From Chloroflexota bacterium (lineage in GTDB: Bacteria; Chloroflexota; Anaerolineae; CG2-30-64-16), in assembly GCA_016876015.1 (NCBI GenBank), contig VGOD01000022.1, forward strand, positions 1-41,404: a DNA stretch of 41,404 nucleotides. Direction: 5' to 3'. The notes beneath the pieces are model-generated. The model was not told where the DNA came from. It was given only the letters and a program-made list of their open reading frames with translations, and searched no databases. Positions within the stretch are counted from its first letter, which is position 1, and the number at the start of each line of letters is the position of its first letter. Shown in pieces: positions 41,301 through 41,404 of this stretch. The translations under genes were made by a program, and so were the position numbers.

Positions 41301-41404
41301 GATGAATAGTTGACGCTCTGGCAATGATCGGACTGCTTGGGCGCCATGGGGCGCGCGGCGGTGGTGCGTATACTCAAGTTAGCACTCCAACCGGCGGCAA
41401 GATA
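41277..41404. other. Foreign-looking sequence at the kinase break point
   Basis: From about 41277 the sequence is locally A/T-rich (GATAGGACTTTTCCATTAAC and onward) and interrupts the kinase. A frame opens at ATG 41324 (MIGLLGRHGARGGG) and is still open at the window end; I do not recognise it. It may be the edge of an insertion element, but no terminal repeat can be verified. Confidence 0.4.

Noticed and set aside
41378..41386. TTAGCACTC, a perfect half of a CIRCE (HrcA) operator
   Set aside because: The second half GAGTGCTAA should follow after nine bases but the sequence there reads GCAAGATA; a half-site alone is not enough.

Overview
The window is GC-rich, densely coded bacterial DNA on both strands. 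It most likely comes from a Chloroflexota (Anaerolineae-like) genome. That guess rests on the gene set taken together: a stand-alone archaeal-type ThrRS editing domain, a T-box in front of trpS, a Clp1/Grc3-like kinase, a multi-GAF histidine kinase, cNMP-domain/bPH2 membrane proteins, leaderless genes, and short octamer/heptamer arrays between genes. No single marker proves it, and no rRNA or tRNA gene was seen.

Layout. 1-3.4 kb: the 3' end of tsaD, a convergent ThrRS-editing-domain gene, then a toxin-antitoxin (TA) island with a PIN toxin and novel antitoxin, a DUF433/DUF5615 pair with a clear operator-promoter, and a PIN relic. 3.4-7.6 kb: a ComEC-like secreted/anchored MBL hydrolase, divergent from a glutaredoxin-thioredoxin reductase fusion, then an M55 D-aminopeptidase and a TIGR01777 epimerase. 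7.7-10.4 kb: a Phd/MazF module, an unrecognised histidine-rich membrane protein and a transposase relic. 10.5-15.1 kb: the uvrC operon with a cNMP/bPH2 membrane protein. 15.3-19.9 kb: quinone reductase, an orphan ABC-2 permease, a URO-D-family protein and an MFS-spermidine-synthase fusion. 19.9-23.7 kb: a same-strand group with RNA themes (2H phosphoesterase-VTT fusion, a collapsed TA relic, RlmD-type methyltransferase, Clp1/Grc3-like kinase). 23.9-27.3 kb: nitroreductase, a frameshifted DUF4129 gene coupled to a Wzz-like protein, and a DUF433 gene broken by TGA. 27.4-33.7 kb: hypF translationally coupled to a CDF exporter with three C-terminal domains, a structured intergenic region, a HAD hydrolase, and trpS with its T-box leader. 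34.0-41.3 kb: a very large SecA, then a five-GAF histidine kinase cut off just after its H-box.

The most unusual signal is not a gene. Short tandem octamers or heptamers begin inside the 3' ends of genes and carry the stop codon (tsaD, ThrRS-editing domain, Clp1-like, hypF, trpS; abutting it for the cNMP/bPH2 gene). A related heptamer run sits in frame inside hypF, and another short repeat sits inside uvrC. Further structure includes a 47-bp near-perfect palindrome next to a gap-free three-way-junction fold in front of the CDF gene, a 55-bp hairpin repeat present twice, direct repeats flanking the DUF433/DUF5615 cassette, and a shared extended -10 motif (TGTGGTATAAT-like) at four promoters. 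Several genes appear leaderless. TA genes are plentiful and in all stages of decay.
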